Assembly: GCF_001642325.1 (NCBI RefSeq)
Contig: NZ_LSFI01000027.1
Span: forward strand, 1-38,737
From: Thermodesulfatator autotrophicus
Lineage (GTDB): Bacteria; Desulfobacterota; Thermodesulfobacteria; Thermodesulfobacteriales; Thermodesulfatatoraceae
Length of the DNA stretch: 38,737 bases
Direction of reading: 5' to 3'
Below are positions 8,227 through 19,079 of this stretch, in pieces. The notes below the pieces were generated by a model, which worked only from the letters and a program-made list of their open reading frames with translations, made no database searches and was not told the origin of the DNA. Numbering within the stretch: position 1 is the stretch's first letter; every line of letters begins with the position of its first letter. Both the position numbers and the translations under genes were made by a program.

Positions 8227-9253
8227 AGATCTTACCTGCGAAGAGCTTGAAGCCCTCTTTAAACAAAGGGGGCTTCAAACCTATAGGGGGCGTCAGGTCT
8301 TCAAATGGTTAGCACAACCTGGAATTTATTCTTTTGACCAGATGACAGACCTTCCCAAGGCTCTGCGCCAGGAGCTTGGCGAAGAATTTAGTATCTTTCT
8401 TCCTGAAATTGTAAAGGAAGAGGTCTCTTCTGATGGCACGCGAAAACTTGTTTTGCGTCTTGAAGATAAAGAACTGATAGAAAGCGTTATCATCCCCGAG
8501 GCAGATCATTTTACCCTTTGTGTGTCTTCTCAGGTGGGCTGTGCCATGGGTTGCACCTTTTGCCTTACTGCCAGAATGGGCTTAAGGCGCAACTTAAAGC
8601 CCCATGAAATAACCGCTCAGGTGTTAAGGGCCAGGGAGGTTCTTATAAGAGAGGGGCTTTCTGAAGAAAAAAAACTGCGCAATATTGTTTTTATGGGTAT
8701 GGGAGAGCCCCTGGCCAATTATGATAATGTTCTCACCTCGCTTCATATTCTTCTTGACCAAAGAGGATTTAATTTTTCAAGACGCCGTGTCACTGTTTCC
8801 ACTGTGGGGCTGATACCTCAGATGGAAAAACTCGGAAGAGATATTACGGTTAAGCTTGCTATTTCTTTACACGCTGCAGACGAAGAAAAGCGCTCCCAAC
8901 TTATGCCCATTAACAAACGTTACCCTTTAAAAGAGCTAATACCCGCTTGCCGTCGTTATCTTTTGCCCAAGGGCTGGCGCATTACCTTTGAGTATCTTAT
9001 GCTTAAGGGAGTGAATGATTCTCCTAAAGACGCCCATAAATTGGCCAAACTTTTAAAGGGGATACCAGCCAAAATAAATCTTATCCCTTTTAATGAACAC
9101 CCTGCGTTGCCTTTTAAGTGTTCAAGTGAAAGTGCCATCTTGCGTTTTCAAGAAATATTACTTTCTCATGGTTATGTGGGCACTATCCGTAAAAGTAAAG
9201 GGAGAGACATTTCAGCTGCTTGCGGGCAGTTGGCCACGAGGCTTGCGGCATGA
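8204..9253 (+). CDS. rlmN: 23S rRNA (A2503-C2)/tRNA methyltransferase RlmN
   Basis: RlmN is a radical-SAM enzyme that methylates A2503 of 23S rRNA and A37 of some tRNAs. The 349-residue protein shows the [4Fe-4S] motif Cys113-x3-Cys117-x2-Cys120 (GCAMGCTFC), the SAM-site GMGEPL segment, and the methyl-carrying Cys340 in the C-terminal SAACGQLA; the second mechanistic Cys is in the radical SAM core context. The start is TTG at 8204, with GAGGAGG at 8185-8191, inside the end of the TPR gene. Its stop overlaps the trmFO start (ATGA). Confidence 0.95.
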   Translation: MKNSKNLRDLTCEELEALFKQRGLQTYRGRQVFKWLAQPGIYSFDQMTDLPKALRQELGEEFSIFLPEIVKEEVSSDGTRKLVLRLEDKELIESVIIPEADHFTLCVSSQVGCAMGCTFCLTARMGLRRNLKPHEITAQVLRAREVLIREGLSEEKKLRNIVFMGMGEPLANYDNVLTSLHILLDQRGFNFSRRRVTVSTVGLIPQMEKLGRDITVKLAISLHAADEEKRSQLMPINKRYPLKELIPACRRYLLPKGWRITFEYLMLKGVNDSPKDAHKLAKLLKGIPAKINLIPFNEHPALPFKCSSESAILRFQEILLSHGYVGTIRKSKGRDISAACGQLATRLAA

Positions 9254-10635
9254 GTAAAGACTTTCTGGTTACCATAATTGGCGGAGGCCTTGCAGGTTCA
9301 GAAGCCGCCTGGCAACTGGCCTGCCGAGGAGTGCCGGTAAAACTTTACGAGATGCGTCCTAAAAAACTAACTCCTGCTCATAAAACCGGAAAGCTCGCTG
9401 AGCTGGTCTGTTCAAACTCCTTGCGTTCAAAAGAAATAACAAGCGCGGTGGGGCTTTTAAAGGAAGAACTCAGGCGACTTTGGTCCCTCATCATGGAAGC
9501 GGCTCTTGCCAGTGAAGTGCCTGCTGGAAAGGCGCTAGCCGTTGACCGGGAGCTTTTTGCCTCTTACATAACCGAAAAGATCTCAGCGCACCCTTTAATA
9601 GAAATTATCAACGAAGAGGTAACAGTCATTCCTGAAGAAGGGATTGTTATCATTGCCACTGGCCCTTTGACTTCAGACTCTCTGGCTAAAGACCTGAAAC
9701 GCTATACTGGTGAGGAGTTTTTTCATTTCTATGACGCCATTGCCCCTATTGTTTACGCTGATTCCATAAACTGGGATAAGGTCTTTAAGGCTGACCGCTA
9801 CAGTGAAGGTGAAGGGGCCTATGTAAACTGCCCTATGACCAAAGAAGAATATGAGCGTTTTATAGACGCCCTGCTTTTGGCAGAAAAAGTACCCTTTAAA
9901 GAGTTTGAAAAGCCCAAGTATTTTGAGGGTTGCCTTCCCATAGAGGTAATGGCTGAAAGGGGCCGAGACACTTTGCGTTTTGGCCCCATGAAACCGGTAG
10001 GCTTAAAAGACCCACGCACCGGGAAGGAGCCTTACGCCGTGGTTCAGCTTCGGGCTGAAAACAAAGAAGGAACTCTATATAACCTGGTGGGATTTCAAAC
10101 TAAATTGAAATACAAAGAGCAGGAAAAGGTCTTTCGCATGATTCCCGGGCTTGAGCAGGCAGAGTTTGCCCGTTTTGGCTCCATACACCGTAACAGCTTT
10201 GTTTGTGCGCCTAAAGTGCTCACCAAAACTTTACAACTCAAAAAGGAACCAAGAATTTTTCTGGCAGGCCAGTTAAGTGGAGTGGAGGGCTATGTAGAGT
10301 CAACGGCCATGGGGCTTCTGGCCGGCCTTAACGCCAGTCGGCTGGCCAGGCAGGAAAAGCTAGTAGTGCCACCTCGCACTACGGCTCACGGAGCCCTTGT
10401 CCATTATATTACCGAGGCAGATCCCAAACATTTTCAGCCCATGAATATAAATTGGGGGCTTTTCCCGCCGCTTGATATGCCTGTCAAAAAGCGCAAGAAA
10501 CTTCCCAAACGCGAAAGATATAGGCTTATGGCAGAAAGGGCCTTAAAAGACCTGGCTAAGTGGATTGAAGAAGAAAATATTTTGGCTAACTTTAAGAGAT
10601 TTCAGGAGAAAAATTATGAATTGTCCAGCCTGTAA
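9250..10635 (+). CDS. trmFO: tRNA (uracil-54-C5) methyltransferase, folate/FAD-dependent
   Basis: TrmFO makes m5U54 in tRNA using methylene-tetrahydrofolate and FADH2. The 461-residue protein has the N-terminal FAD motif [13 protein letters not shown], followed by the family segments [12 protein letters not shown] (with the first conserved Cys) and [14 protein letters not shown] / [19 protein letters not shown]. The ATG at 9250 overlaps the rlmN stop as ATGA. An in-frame upstream start at 9220 would add ten residues lacking family similarity, so 9250 is preferred. The pairing with rlmN makes an RNA-methylation pair. Confidence 0.95.
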   Translation: MSKDFLVTIIGGGLAGSEAAWQLACRGVPVKLYEMRPKKLTPAHKTGKLAELVCSNSLRSKEITSAVGLLKEELRRLWSLIMEAALASEVPAGKALAVDRELFASYITEKISAHPLIEIINEEVTVIPEEGIVIIATGPLTSDSLAKDLKRYTGEEFFHFYDAIAPIVYADSINWDKVFKADRYSEGEGAYVNCPMTKEEYERFIDALLLAEKVPFKEFEKPKYFEGCLPIEVMAERGRDTLRFGPMKPVGLKDPRTGKEPYAVVQLRAENKEGTLYNLVGFQTKLKYKEQEKVFRMIPGLEQAEFARFGSIHRNSFVCAPKVLTKTLQLKKEPRIFLAGQLSGVEGYVESTAMGLLAGLNASRLARQEKLVVPPRTTAHGALVHYITEADPKHFQPMNINWGLFPPLDMPVKKRKKLPKRERYRLMAERALKDLAKWIEEENILANFKRFQEKNYELSSL

Positions 10636-10861
10636 TGGAAATATTCCTGAAGGCGTTTCTTTCTGTCCTTATTGTGGAAAGGCGGTGCGAATTAATAAGC
10701 AGAGATTCTGGTTAATGGCTGGCCTGGCAGGTGTCTTTGCTGGAGCCGCGTTAGCCTTGATTTGTCAGTTGTTTAGAGAGAGGGAACTATGGCTTAATCA
10801 AGGGCTAAGGCAAAAAGAAATAACTTCCAGTGAAGAAGACGATGAAATTATGGATTTTTGA
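10616..10861 (+). CDS. Small zinc-ribbon membrane protein
   Basis: This 81-residue protein opens with a zinc ribbon, Cys3-x2-Cys6 and Cys17-x2-Cys20 (CPAC, CPYC), followed by one hydrophobic segment at about 31-51 ([20 protein letters not shown]) and an acidic tail. It resembles zinc-ribbon (zf-ribbon/DUF7577-like) one-pass membrane proteins with no known function. The ATG at 10616 has AGGAGA seven bases before it. The gene overlaps the end of trmFO, so it is part of that operon. Confidence 0.75.
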   Translation: MNCPACNGNIPEGVSFCPYCGKAVRINKQRFWLMAGLAGVFAGAALALICQLFRERELWLNQGLRQKEITSSEEDDEIMDF

Positions 10862-10945
10862 AAAGGGTCAAGCCCTTGCCGCCGCTTATAAAACTTTGTA
10901 GCTTTAAGACAAAATTTTGAAAAATCTTTGACAGGGAGATTGTTT

Positions 10946-12295
10946 ATGAAAGTAAACGTGGAAGACATCACTTCAGTTCAGAAAAAGCTCAAAGTAGAGT
11001 TGCCCCCAGAGGTGGTGGCTAAAGAGATTGACCGAGCTTGCCAGAAGCTTAGCAAAGAGGTTTCGGTAAAAGGCTTTCGCAAGGGTAAAGTTCCAAAGGC
11101 TGTAGTAAAACGTCTTTTTAGAGAACATATTGAAGAGCGCGTAGTGGAAAACCTTATTCAGGAAACTCTTCCCAAGGCCATAGAGGAATCAAAATTAGCG
11201 CCTATTGTAAGGCCTTTAATTGAATCTTATGACCAGTTAGACGAAAAAACGGGCTTTTCTTACACCGCGGTGGTGGATATCAGGCCTGAAATAGATATAA
11301 AGCCCGAAGACTATAAAGGTTTAGAGATAGAAACCCTTCCCACCGAGGTAACCGAAGAAGAACTGGAAAATCATCTCAAGGCCATTCAGATGACCTTTGC
11401 TGACTTAAAGCCCGCTGAAGAAGGCCACGAAATACAATTGAATGACATAGCCATCTTATCTTTTAAGGCTTACATTAACGGTGAACCGGTACCAGGGCAT
11501 GAGGCCGAAGCCCTTTACGTTGACGTAGGTACGGGAGAATTTAATGAAACTATAGAACAGGCCCTTATAGGTAAAAAAGCCGGAGACACCGTAGAAGTAG
11601 ATGTAACCTACCCTGAAGACGCCTTAAACGCCCAGTTAGCTGGCCAGACAGTGCATTATAAGGTCCAGATAAGAGAGGTTTATGTGCGTGACTTAAAACC
11701 CCTTGATGATGAGTTCATCAAAAAGATGAACTTGGGTTTTGAGTCTGTAGAACAACTGCGTGAAAGGATTAAGGCCCGCCTTGAGGAAGAGAAGAAGAAA
11801 AAAGCTGAAGAATTCTTGAAGGAACAGATCCTTCAAAAGCTGCGAGAAAAGATCCAGTTTGAAGTGCCGGAAAGATACGTAGAGTATAAGCTTGCTCGCT
11901 TAATTGAACAGATGCAACAGAACCTTGAAGAAAAAGGGCATACTTTTGAGTCTGCAGGAATCTCTGTGCCCAAGCTTAAAGAGCGTTTGCGCCCTATGGC
12001 TGAACAGCAAGCCAGAGAAGACTTGATTTTAGAAAAGATTGCAGAGATCGAAAATATAAGTGTAAGCGGAGAAGAATTAGAGGAAAAAGCCAAGATGCTT
12101 GCAGAAGCTACCAAAGCAAGCCTTGAAGAAGCAAGAGCTATTCTGGCTACCTCTATGGTGCCGCGCATCATAGCTGACAAGACTTTGCAATTTCTGGTCT
12201 CTCAGGCTAAAATTAAAGAAAATCAAGAAAAAGAAAAGACTCAGGATACTTCTCCAGCCGAAAAGCAGGAAGAGGTCAAAGAGAGTGAGGGTTAG
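10946..12295 (+). CDS. tig: Trigger factor
   Basis: Trigger factor is the ribosome-bound chaperone that meets nascent chains. The 449-residue protein has the ribosome-docking signature [16 protein letters not shown] near residue 45, a central FKBP-like prolyl isomerase domain (about 155-240; [16 protein letters not shown]) and a helical C-terminal chaperone domain (about 255-420). The final Lys/Glu/Gln-rich tail is low complexity. The ATG at 10946 is preferred to an upstream in-frame TTG. The order tig-clpP-clpX-lon is the classic proteostasis operon. Confidence 0.96.
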   Translation: MKVNVEDITSVQKKLKVELPPEVVAKEIDRACQKLSKEVSVKGFRKGKVPKAVVKRLFREHIEERVVENLIQETLPKAIEESKLAPIVRPLIESYDQLDEKTGFSYTAVVDIRPEIDIKPEDYKGLEIETLPTEVTEEELENHLKAIQMTFADLKPAEEGHEIQLNDIAILSFKAYINGEPVPGHEAEALYVDVGTGEFNETIEQALIGKKAGDTVEVDVTYPEDALNAQLAGQTVHYKVQIREVYVRDLKPLDDEFIKKMNLGFESVEQLRERIKARLEEEKKKKAEEFLKEQILQKLREKIQFEVPERYVEYKLARLIEQMQQNLEEKGHTFESAGISVPKLKERLRPMAEQQAREDLILEKIAEIENISVSGEELEEKAKMLAEATKASLEEARAILATSMVPRIIADKTLQFLVSQAKIKENQEKEKTQDTSPAEKQEEVKESEG

Positions 12296-12297
12296 CC

Positions 12298-12906
12298 ATG
12301 TATGTGCCTATTGTCATTGAACAAACTGCTCGTGGTGAAAGGGCTTATGATATCTATTCCCGTCTTTTACGGGAAAGGATAGTCTTTATAGGGGCTCCCA
12401 TTGACGACCATCTGGCCAACCTGGTGATTGCCCAGCTTCTTTTCTTAGAAGCAGAAGACCCGGATCGGGATATCACCCTGTATATAAATTCGCCAGGTGG
12501 TATTGTAACTTCGGGGCTCGCTATTTATGACACCATGCAATACATAAAGCCCGATGTCTGCACCCTTTGCCTGGGGCAGGCTGCCAGTATGGCCGCGGTG
12601 CTTCTGGCTGGCGGGGCGAAGGGTAAGCGTTATGCCCTTCCCCATTCTCGTATCATGCTACATCAACCCATTGGTAGCTTTCAGGGGCAGGCCACTGATG
12701 TTGATATTCAGGCGCGAGAGATACTTCGTTTGCGAGCGATGTTAAATGAAATTCTTGCTAGCCATACTGGCCAGCCCATAGAACAAATCCAGAAAGACAC
12801 CGAGCGCGACTTTTATATGTCAAGTGAAGAGGCGCAAAAATATGGAATTATTGATAAAATATTGGTAAAGCGCCCTTCAAAGAAGGAGGAAAGTAACAAT
12901 GCCTAA
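12298..12906 (+). CDS. clpP: ATP-dependent Clp protease proteolytic subunit
   Basis: The 202-residue serine peptidase forms a 14-mer chamber that degrades substrates unfolded by ClpX. The catalytic triad is in place: Ser97 (GQAASMAA), His122 (IMLHQP) and Asp171 (ERDFYMS). The N-terminal [23 protein letters not shown] is the usual start after a very short propeptide. The gene begins two bases after tig ends and overlaps clpX by 8 bases, so the subunits are translationally linked. Confidence 0.97.
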   Translation: MYVPIVIEQTARGERAYDIYSRLLRERIVFIGAPIDDHLANLVIAQLLFLEAEDPDRDITLYINSPGGIVTSGLAIYDTMQYIKPDVCTLCLGQAASMAAVLLAGGAKGKRYALPHSRIMLHQPIGSFQGQATDVDIQAREILRLRAMLNEILASHTGQPIEQIQKDTERDFYMSSEEAQKYGIIDKILVKRPSKKEESNNA

Positions 12907-14143
12907 GAAAAATAAAGGCGATTTGCATTGCTCTTTTTGCGGGAAAAGCCAGCACGAGGTCCGCAAATTAATTGCCGGGCCAGCCGTCTATATTTGCGAT
13001 GAATGTATTGAGCTTTGTAATGACATAATTGCCGAAGATTCTGACGGCGAAGAGTTTGAGAAAGAGTCGCCAACAATTCCTAAACCTTCAGAGATAAAAG
13101 CCTTTCTTGACCAGTACGTTGTAGGTCAGGAAAAAGCTAAAAAGATTCTCTCTGTAGCGGTGCATAACCACTACAAGCGTATTGAAAGTAGGGTAAGCCT
13201 TAACGGGGTGGAACTCCAAAAAAGCAATATTATGCTTATTGGTCCCACAGGGAGCGGTAAGACCTTGCTTGCCCAAACTTTAGCCAAGTTCTTGAATGTG
13301 CCTTTTACCATCGCTGACGCCACCACCCTTACCGAAGCAGGCTATGTGGGAGAAGACGTGGAAAATATCATTCTTAATCTCTTACAGGCGGCTGATTACG
13401 ATGTAGAGCTTGCTCAGAGAGGCATCGTCTATATTGACGAAATAGACAAAATTGCCAAAAAGACAGACAGTCCTTCCATTACCCGAGATGTTTCAGGGGA
13501 GGGTGTGCAACAGGCCCTTTTAAAAATACTTGAAGGCACGATAGCTAATGTGCCCCCAAAAGGCGGGCGTAAGCACCCGCAGCAGGAGTTCATCAAAGTT
13601 GATACCACCAATATCCTTTTCATCTGTGGAGGGGCTTTTGTTGGCCTTGAACGTATTATTAAAGAGCGCCTTGGTCAACGCTCCATTGGCTTTGGGGCAG
13701 ACATAAAAAGTGCTAAAGACATGAGTATTGGCGAAATTCTTGCCCATGTAGAGCCTGAAGATTTAATAAAGTTTGGTATGATCCCGGAGTTTGTAGGCCG
13801 TGTGCCTATCGTGGCCACCCTGGATGAACTTACCGAAAAAGAGCTTATCAAAATTCTTACAGAGCCTAAAAACGCCCTGGTCAAACAATATGAAAAACTA
13901 TTTGAAATGGACGGTGTAAAGCTTAGATTTACAGAAGGGGCTCTTCAAGCTATCGCCAAAGAGGCTATCAGGCGCAAGTGTGGTGCGCGTGGTTTGAGGG
14001 CCATTATGGAAGAAGCTATGTTTGAAATAATGTATGAACTTCCTTCAATGGAAGGGGTTAAAGAAGTGGTGGTGACAGAAGAAGTCATCACCAAGAGAGA
14101 CAAACCAATAATAATTTACGAGTCACAGGCCCAGCAGGCCTAA
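12899..14143 (+). CDS. clpX: ATP-dependent Clp protease ATP-binding subunit ClpX
   Basis: This 414-residue AAA+ unfoldase has an N-terminal zinc-binding domain (CSFCGKS and CDECIELC), a Walker [13 protein letters not shown], a Walker [10 protein letters not shown], the pore GYVGEDVE segment and the SIGFGAD (IGF) loop that docks on ClpP. Length is normal. GAAGGAGG precedes the ATG, inside the end of clpP. ClpX recognises the AA-ended tmRNA tag encoded at 2853-2897. Confidence 0.97.
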   Translation: MPKKNKGDLHCSFCGKSQHEVRKLIAGPAVYICDECIELCNDIIAEDSDGEEFEKESPTIPKPSEIKAFLDQYVVGQEKAKKILSVAVHNHYKRIESRVSLNGVELQKSNIMLIGPTGSGKTLLAQTLAKFLNVPFTIADATTLTEAGYVGEDVENIILNLLQAADYDVELAQRGIVYIDEIDKIAKKTDSPSITRDVSGEGVQQALLKILEGTIANVPPKGGRKHPQQEFIKVDTTNILFICGGAFVGLERIIKERLGQRSIGFGADIKSAKDMSIGEILAHVEPEDLIKFGMIPEFVGRVPIVATLDELTEKELIKILTEPKNALVKQYEKLFEMDGVKLRFTEGALQAIAKEAIRRKCGARGLRAIMEEAMFEIMYELPSMEGVKEVVVTEEVITKRDKPIIIYESQAQQA

Positions 14144-14151
14144 GAGGGATT

Positions 14152-16566
14152 ATGGATACGAAACAAGAACAACAAACCATAACATTACCTTTGCTGCCTT
14201 TGAGAGATATTGTCCTTTACCCGGGGCGTTTAGTGCCCCTTTTTATCGGGCGTGAAAAGAGCATTATGGCCATTGAGCACGCCATGGCCGGTGACAAGGA
14301 AATTTTTCTTTCCGCCCAGAAAGACGCTCAGCTAGACGAGCCCGAAGAAAAAGACATTTATCGTATTGGCACTATTGGCACGATAATCCAGATTTTACGC
14401 TTGCCTGATGGCACGGTAAAAGCCCTTATTGAGGGCAAACAGCGGGCCAAGATTAATCGCTTCTTGCCTGGGCATTCCTTTTTTATGGTGGAAGTTGAGC
14501 CTAAGAGCGAGGTCATTGAGGCTGGCCCAGAGGTTGAAGCCCTCATCAGGCTTTGCCACGAAGCCTTTGAAGAATATACCAAAGTGAACAAAAAGATTCC
14601 GCCAGAAGTTGTTTCTTCTATTCTGGGGCTTAAAGACCCTTCACGTCTGGCTGACCATATCGCTGCCGTCTTAAACCTTAAGCTCTCCCAGAAACAGCGG
14701 CTACTTGAGATAACCAACGTTAAAAAGCGGCTTGAGATGGTCCTTGGATATCTCCGAGGCGAGATGGAGGTTATCCGCCTTGAGCAGCGCATTAAAGAGC
14801 GCGTGAAAAAGCAGATGGAAAAGACCCAGCGGGACTACTATCTCAACGAGCAGATGCGGGCCATACAGAAGGAAATGGGAGAGCGCGAAGACGGCCGTGG
14901 CGACCTGGCTGAGCTTGAAAAGCGCATTAAACGTAAACGTTTGCCTAAAGAAGTGGCTGCCAAAGTGCGCCAGGAGTTTAAAAAGCTCCAGATGATGTCG
15001 CCCATGTCCGCTGAGGCCACGGTGGTGCGCAATTATATTGACTGGCTAATCAGCATCCCATGGTACGAGCGCACTAAAGACAAAATAGACATAGACGAAG
15101 CGGAAAAAATCCTTGACGCTGACCACTACGGCCTTGAAAAACCCAAACAGCGTATTCTTGAACACCTGGCCGTACAAAAGCTGGTTAAGAAAATAAAAGG
15201 GCCAATTCTATGTCTCGTAGGGCCACCGGGAGTGGGGAAGACCTCCCTGGCGAGATCTGTGGCCCGGGCCATGGGGCGTAACTTTGTGCGCATATCTCTT
15301 GGTGGCGTGCGCGATGAGGCTGAAATACGAGGACATCGCCGCACTTATATAGGTGCTTTGCCTGGCAAGATTATTCAGGGCATGAAAAAGGCTGGCACCA
15401 TAAACCCGGTCTTTTGCCTTGACGAAGTAGATAAAATAGGTACGGATTTCAGAGGGGATCCTGCCGCGGCCCTTCTTGAAGTGCTTGACCCTGAGCAGAA
15501 TTTCTCTTTTCAGGACCATTACCTGGAAGTTGGTTATGACCTTTCAAACGTGCTGTTTATTACCACGGCTAACGCCTTGCATACGATTCCAACTCCTTTG
15601 CTTGATCGTATGGAGATTATAGAGATCCCCGGCTATACCGAAGAAGAAAAACTTGAAATTGCCAAGGGATATTTGATTCCGCGGCAGTTAGAAGCCCATG
15701 GCCTATCACCTGAAATGGTCCAGTTTTCTGATCGGGCCATTTTGGAAATAATCAGGCGTTATACCAAAGAAGCGGGCGTTAGAAACCTTGAGCGCGAGAT
15801 AGCGGCTATTTGTCGTAAGATTGCCAAAGAGGTAGCCAAAGATCCCAAGGCTTTTAAGCCTACCAAGGTTTTAGTTAGCAAGGTTCACAAGTACCTTGGT
15901 GTGCCGCGTTATCGTTACGGCATGGCAGAAGAGAAAAACGAAGTGGGTATGGCCACAGGCCTTGCCTGGACGGAGACAGGTGGTGCTCTTCTCCAGATAG
16001 AGGCGGTGATTATGCCTGGTAAAGGAAAGCTGCTTATTACTGGAAAGCTTGGCGATGTCATGCAGGAGTCCGTGCAGGCGGCCATGAGTTACGTGCGTTC
16101 TCGGGCGCATCAGTTAGGGCTCCCACCTGACTTCTATCAGCGCATAGATATTCACGTGCATGTGCCAGAAGGGGCTATTCCCAAAGATGGGCCAAGTGCT
16201 GGTATTACCATTGCTACGGCTATTGTTTCGGCTCTTTTAAAGATCCCGGTTAAACGTACGGTAGCTATGACAGGGGAAATCACTCTAAGAGGTCGGGTCT
16301 TGCCTATCGGTGGGCTTAAAGAGAAGCTTTTAGCCGCACGACGTGGCCATATTGAAACGGTTCTTATACCTAAAGAAAATGAAAAAGACCTCAAAGAGAT
16401 CCCGGCTAAAGTGCGCAAAGATTTAGACATTGTCCTGGTAGAACATATGGACGAGGTCTTAAAAATAGCCCTTGATCTTGAAGATCCCGAAAAACTCTTT
16501 AGGGACGTTCCACCATATACGCTTTTTGGAGATCCTAAAGAAGGAAGCGAGATTAGAGCGCATTAG
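14152..16566 (+). CDS. lon: ATP-dependent protease Lon (LonA)
   Basis: The 804-residue protein has the N-terminal substrate-binding domain ([14 protein letters not shown]), coiled coil, AAA+ module (Walker [12 protein letters not shown], Walker [10 protein letters not shown]) and a C-terminal Ser-Lys peptidase domain with catalytic Ser682 (DGPSAG) and Lys725 (second Lys of GGLKEKLL). It degrades misfolded and regulatory proteins. It starts nine bases after clpX and is probably the last protein gene of the tig-clpP-clpX-lon operon. A fresh promoter follows for the tRNAs. Confidence 0.97.
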   Translation: MDTKQEQQTITLPLLPLRDIVLYPGRLVPLFIGREKSIMAIEHAMAGDKEIFLSAQKDAQLDEPEEKDIYRIGTIGTIIQILRLPDGTVKALIEGKQRAKINRFLPGHSFFMVEVEPKSEVIEAGPEVEALIRLCHEAFEEYTKVNKKIPPEVVSSILGLKDPSRLADHIAAVLNLKLSQKQRLLEITNVKKRLEMVLGYLRGEMEVIRLEQRIKERVKKQMEKTQRDYYLNEQMRAIQKEMGEREDGRGDLAELEKRIKRKRLPKEVAAKVRQEFKKLQMMSPMSAEATVVRNYIDWLISIPWYERTKDKIDIDEAEKILDADHYGLEKPKQRILEHLAVQKLVKKIKGPILCLVGPPGVGKTSLARSVARAMGRNFVRISLGGVRDEAEIRGHRRTYIGALPGKIIQGMKKAGTINPVFCLDEVDKIGTDFRGDPAAALLEVLDPEQNFSFQDHYLEVGYDLSNVLFITTANALHTIPTPLLDRMEIIEIPGYTEEEKLEIAKGYLIPRQLEAHGLSPEMVQFSDRAILEIIRRYTKEAGVRNLEREIAAICRKIAKEVAKDPKAFKPTKVLVSKVHKYLGVPRYRYGMAEEKNEVGMATGLAWTETGGALLQIEAVIMPGKGKLLITGKLGDVMQESVQAAMSYVRSRAHQLGLPPDFYQRIDIHVHVPEGAIPKDGPSAGITIATAIVSALLKIPVKRTVAMTGEITLRGRVLPIGGLKEKLLAARRGHIETVLIPKENEKDLKEIPAKVRKDLDIVLVEHMDEVLKIALDLEDPEKLFRDVPPYTLFGDPKEGSEIRAH

Positions 16567-16568
16567 GC

Positions 16569-16597
16569 TTGACATGTAGAAATGGGCTTGTTAATTT
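16569..16597 (+). promoter_or_regulatory. Sigma-70-type promoter for the tRNA-Val/Asp pair
   Basis: A perfect TTGACA (16569-16574), a 17-base spacer and TAATTT (16592-16597) sit right before tRNA-Val. The predicted start of transcription lies about 5-6 bases before the mature tRNA. Confidence 0.7.
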
Positions 16598-16609
16598 TAC
16601 CCCTGGTTA

Positions 16610-16684
16610 GGGCGGATAGCTCAGCGGGAGAGCATCGGCCTTACAAGCCGGGGGTCACAGGTTCAAATCCTGTTCCGCCCACCA
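16610..16684 (+). tRNA. tRNA-Val (anticodon TAC)
   Basis: A full cloverleaf is visible: acceptor GGGCGGA/TCCGCCC, D-arm AGCTCAGCGGGAGAGC, anticodon stem TCGGC/GCCGG with loop CTTACAA, T-arm CAGGTTCAAATCCTG, and an encoded CCA end. Confidence 0.96.
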
Positions 16685-16700
16685 TAACAAGAAGATGTGC

Positions 16701-16778
16701 GGGGCTGTAGTTCAGCACGGTTAGAACGCCGGCCTGTCACGCCGGAGGTCGCGGGTTCAAGTCCCGTCAGCCCCGCCA
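16701..16778 (+). tRNA. tRNA-Asp (anticodon GTC)
   Basis: The acceptor GGGGCTG/CAGCCCC, D-arm GTTCAG-GGTTAGAAC, anticodon loop CTGTCAC on stem CCGGC/GCCGG, T-arm GCGGGTTCAAGTCCCGT and encoded CCA are all visible. It is 16 bases after tRNA-Val and shares its promoter. Confidence 0.96.
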
Positions 16779-16790
16779 GTTTACTACCCT

Positions 16791-17561
16791 ATGGACCTGC
16801 CATTTATTTTTAAAAAAATAGTCGGTAATCTTCTGTTGCCTTCAGGCCTTTCTTTTCTTTTTTTGTTATTGGCTTTTTTAGCTGCTTTTTCCCGTTACCG
16901 TAAAAGTCAGGTGAAAGTTTTTCTTTCACTGGGTTTTCTCGTTTTCTTTTTATCTTCTACGGTTTTACCTTATTTTTTGCTGCGTCCTCTTGAATCTCGT
17001 TACGCACAACCAGAAGAAGCCATTTTAAAAGAAGCAGAAGCTATTGTCTTGCTGCCAGCTTATATTTCTGACCGCCCAGGCCTGGGGCTTTTTGACCGCA
17101 TTGGGGGAGAAACAGCCAAAAGGCTTTTAGCCGCTGTTTCTTTGGCCAGAAAATACCCTGAAAAAACGCTTATAATCGTGGGGGCTGGGAGCTGCGGTGT
17201 GGAAATGGGTAAAGGTGCAAGTTATCTGGCAGAGATAGCCAGAAAAATGGGAGTTAAAAATATAGAAGTTTATGACCAGCCCAATGATACGGCTTCAAGT
17301 GCGCGGGCGCTCAAGAAACGTCTTGCAGGAAAAAAGTTTATCCTGGTAACGGCGGCTTATCACATGCCAAGGTCGGTATTTTTATTTGAGCGTGAAGGCC
17401 TTAAGCCTGTCCCTTACCCGGCTTATTATATTTCCAGGGCAGAAAAATCTTTTGGTATTACTGATTTTTGGCCCAGGCCTATAAACCTTTTTTATAGTGA
17501 CCTTGCTGTTCATGAATATCTGGGGCTTGCTTTTTACAAGCTTTTAGAGCACATTCCTTAA
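16791..17561 (+). CDS. YdcF/ElyC-type envelope protein (DUF218)
   Basis: The 256-residue protein has two N-terminal membrane segments (about 11-34 and 43-64) followed by a DUF218 domain: EAIVLLPAY, ETAKRLLAAVSLARKYP, TLIIVGAG, DTASSARALKKRL and LVTAAYHMPRSVFLFEREGL. This matches the ElyC/SanA/YdcF group, in which ElyC affects peptidoglycan and lipid-carrier metabolism. It is encoded 12 bases after tRNA-Asp without a clear ribosome site. gmhA follows two bases after its stop, suggesting an envelope-related operon. The precise reaction is unknown. Confidence 0.8.
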   Translation: MDLPFIFKKIVGNLLLPSGLSFLFLLLAFLAAFSRYRKSQVKVFLSLGFLVFFLSSTVLPYFLLRPLESRYAQPEEAILKEAEAIVLLPAYISDRPGLGLFDRIGGETAKRLLAAVSLARKYPEKTLIIVGAGSCGVEMGKGASYLAEIARKMGVKNIEVYDQPNDTASSARALKKRLAGKKFILVTAAYHMPRSVFLFEREGLKPVPYPAYYISRAEKSFGITDFWPRPINLFYSDLAVHEYLGLAFYKLLEHIP

Positions 17562-17563
17562 GC

Positions 17564-18145
17564 ATGGAGAACTGGCAAAAACAAGCTCAAAAGATTTTAG
17601 AAGAATCGCTGGCCGTAAAAAAAGCTTTCTGGGAAAAACAGAAGGGAAACATTTTAAGGTCTGCTGAAGAGATTTTGCGTGCCTTAAAAGCTGGAGGGAA
17701 GCTTCTAATTTTTGGAAATGGCGGAAGTGCCGCTGACGCCCAGCACATGGCGGCAGAGTTTGTAAATCGTTTTCGTCTGGAAAGGCTACCTCTTCCAGCC
17801 ATTGCCCTCACCACGGACACTTCTATCCTTACGGCCATTGCCAACGATTACGATTTTTCCCAGGTTTTTTCCAAACAGGTTAAGGCCCTCGGTCATCCTG
17901 GCGATGTGGCTTTAGGCATTAGTACCAGCGGTAACTCTGAAAACGTATTGCAGGGGCTTGCCACAGCCAGAGAGTTAGGGCTTTTTACCATAGGGCTTAC
18001 CGGTGGTGACGGCGGCAAAATGCCTTCTTATGCTGACCTAGTGATAACTGTTCCTTCAAGAGAGACACCGCGTATTCAAGAGGCTCATATTTTTTATATT
18101 CATCTTGTTTGTGAACTGGTAGAGGAGGCATACTTTGCGTCCTAA
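17564..18145 (+). CDS. gmhA: Phosphoheptose isomerase
   Basis: GmhA converts sedoheptulose 7-phosphate to D-glycero-D-manno-heptose 7-phosphate, the first step of ADP-heptose for LPS inner core. The 193-residue SIS-domain protein has LLIFGNGGSAADAQHMAAEF, the NRFRLERLPLPAIALTTDTS segment, GISTSGNSENVL, and a TPRIQEAHIFYIHLVCELVE end with the catalytic-region Glu/His. It implies a Gram-negative envelope with heptose. It lies between ydcF-like and DHS-like genes and overlaps the latter by 11 bases. Confidence 0.93.
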   Translation: MENWQKQAQKILEESLAVKKAFWEKQKGNILRSAEEILRALKAGGKLLIFGNGGSAADAQHMAAEFVNRFRLERLPLPAIALTTDTSILTAIANDYDFSQVFSKQVKALGHPGDVALGISTSGNSENVLQGLATARELGLFTIGLTGGDGGKMPSYADLVITVPSRETPRIQEAHIFYIHLVCELVEEAYFAS

Positions 18146-19079
18146 ACCCCTTGATTTTTCAGGCCTTAAAACTTATAGCCTCTTTGAGCGGCCGAGCAAA
18201 GTTTCGGTGGAAGCTCTGGCAAAGCCTTTGTCTTCAGGCCTTAGTTTTAAAAAGTTTCTTGCCTGTTTACCCAAAGAACTTGCCGCGCGGGACCTTTTAG
18301 AAATTGCAAAGGCCATGGCAGGTGCACTTCGCCAAAAGCGCTCGGTTATCTGGGGTTTTGGAGCCCATGTGATAAAAGTGGGGCTTACTCCCGTTATCAT
18401 TGACCTTATGAGGCGGGGTTTTATATCGGCAGTGATGGTAAACGGGGCCTGTATGGTGCATGACGCTGAGCTTGCCATGGCAGGCACAACCTCTGAAGAC
18501 GTGGCCCAGGCCTTAAAAGACGGAAGCTTTGGCGCAGCTAGAGAAACAGGCGAACTGCTAAACCTGGCCGCTAAAGAAGGGCGGGACAAAGGTCTTGGTT
18601 TTGCCCTTGGGAAACTGCTAGCAGAAGGCGATTATCCTTATAAAAACTTAAGTCTTTTCGCCTCGGCTTACGAACTCGGTGTGCCGCTTACGGTGCACGT
18701 GGCCATAGGTACTGATATTGTTCACATGCACCCTTCGGCAGACGGTGCCGCTATTGGCGAGGCCTCTTTTTATGACTTCAGGCTCTTCTGCCGTCTGGTA
18801 GCAGACCTTGAAGGCGGAGTGTTTTTTCTGGCTGGGTCGGCGGTGTTGCTCCCGGAAGTATTTCTAAAGGCCTTAACTGTGGTGAGGAATCTAGGTTATC
18901 AGGTGGAGAGGTTTACCACGGTTAACTTTGACTTTATAAGGCAATATCGGCCGCTTACCAATGTGGTTAATCGGCCTACCATGACCGGCGGAAAGGGTTA
19001 TCATATTACCGGGCATCACGAAATTTTAATTCCGCTTCTTGCAGGAGCCTTACTTGAGGAGATGAGCCATGAAACTTAG
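18135..19079 (+). CDS. Deoxyhypusine-synthase-like protein of unknown substrate
   Basis: This 314-residue protein contains WGFGAHVIKVGLTPVIIDL, then RRGFISAVMVNGACMVHDAE and IGTDIVHMHPSADGAAIGEAS. The order 'G-H-K-GL..-ii-l--rG', 'v--nGa--HD', then a late GxDxVHxHP block, resembles the NAD-binding fold of deoxyhypusine synthase, but the usual family end motifs are not seen. I therefore call it DHS-like only. The TTG start at 18135 is supported by GGAGG at 18123-18127. It overlaps gmhA and, at its end, the cyclophilin-like gene. Possible roles are an NAD-dependent or sugar-related enzyme; this is unproven. Confidence 0.55.
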   Translation: MRPKPLDFSGLKTYSLFERPSKVSVEALAKPLSSGLSFKKFLACLPKELAARDLLEIAKAMAGALRQKRSVIWGFGAHVIKVGLTPVIIDLMRRGFISAVMVNGACMVHDAELAMAGTTSEDVAQALKDGSFGAARETGELLNLAAKEGRDKGLGFALGKLLAEGDYPYKNLSLFASAYELGVPLTVHVAIGTDIVHMHPSADGAAIGEASFYDFRLFCRLVADLEGGVFFLAGSAVLLPEVFLKALTVVRNLGYQVERFTTVNFDFIRQYRPLTNVVNRPTMTGGKGYHITGHHEILIPLLAGALLEEMSHET

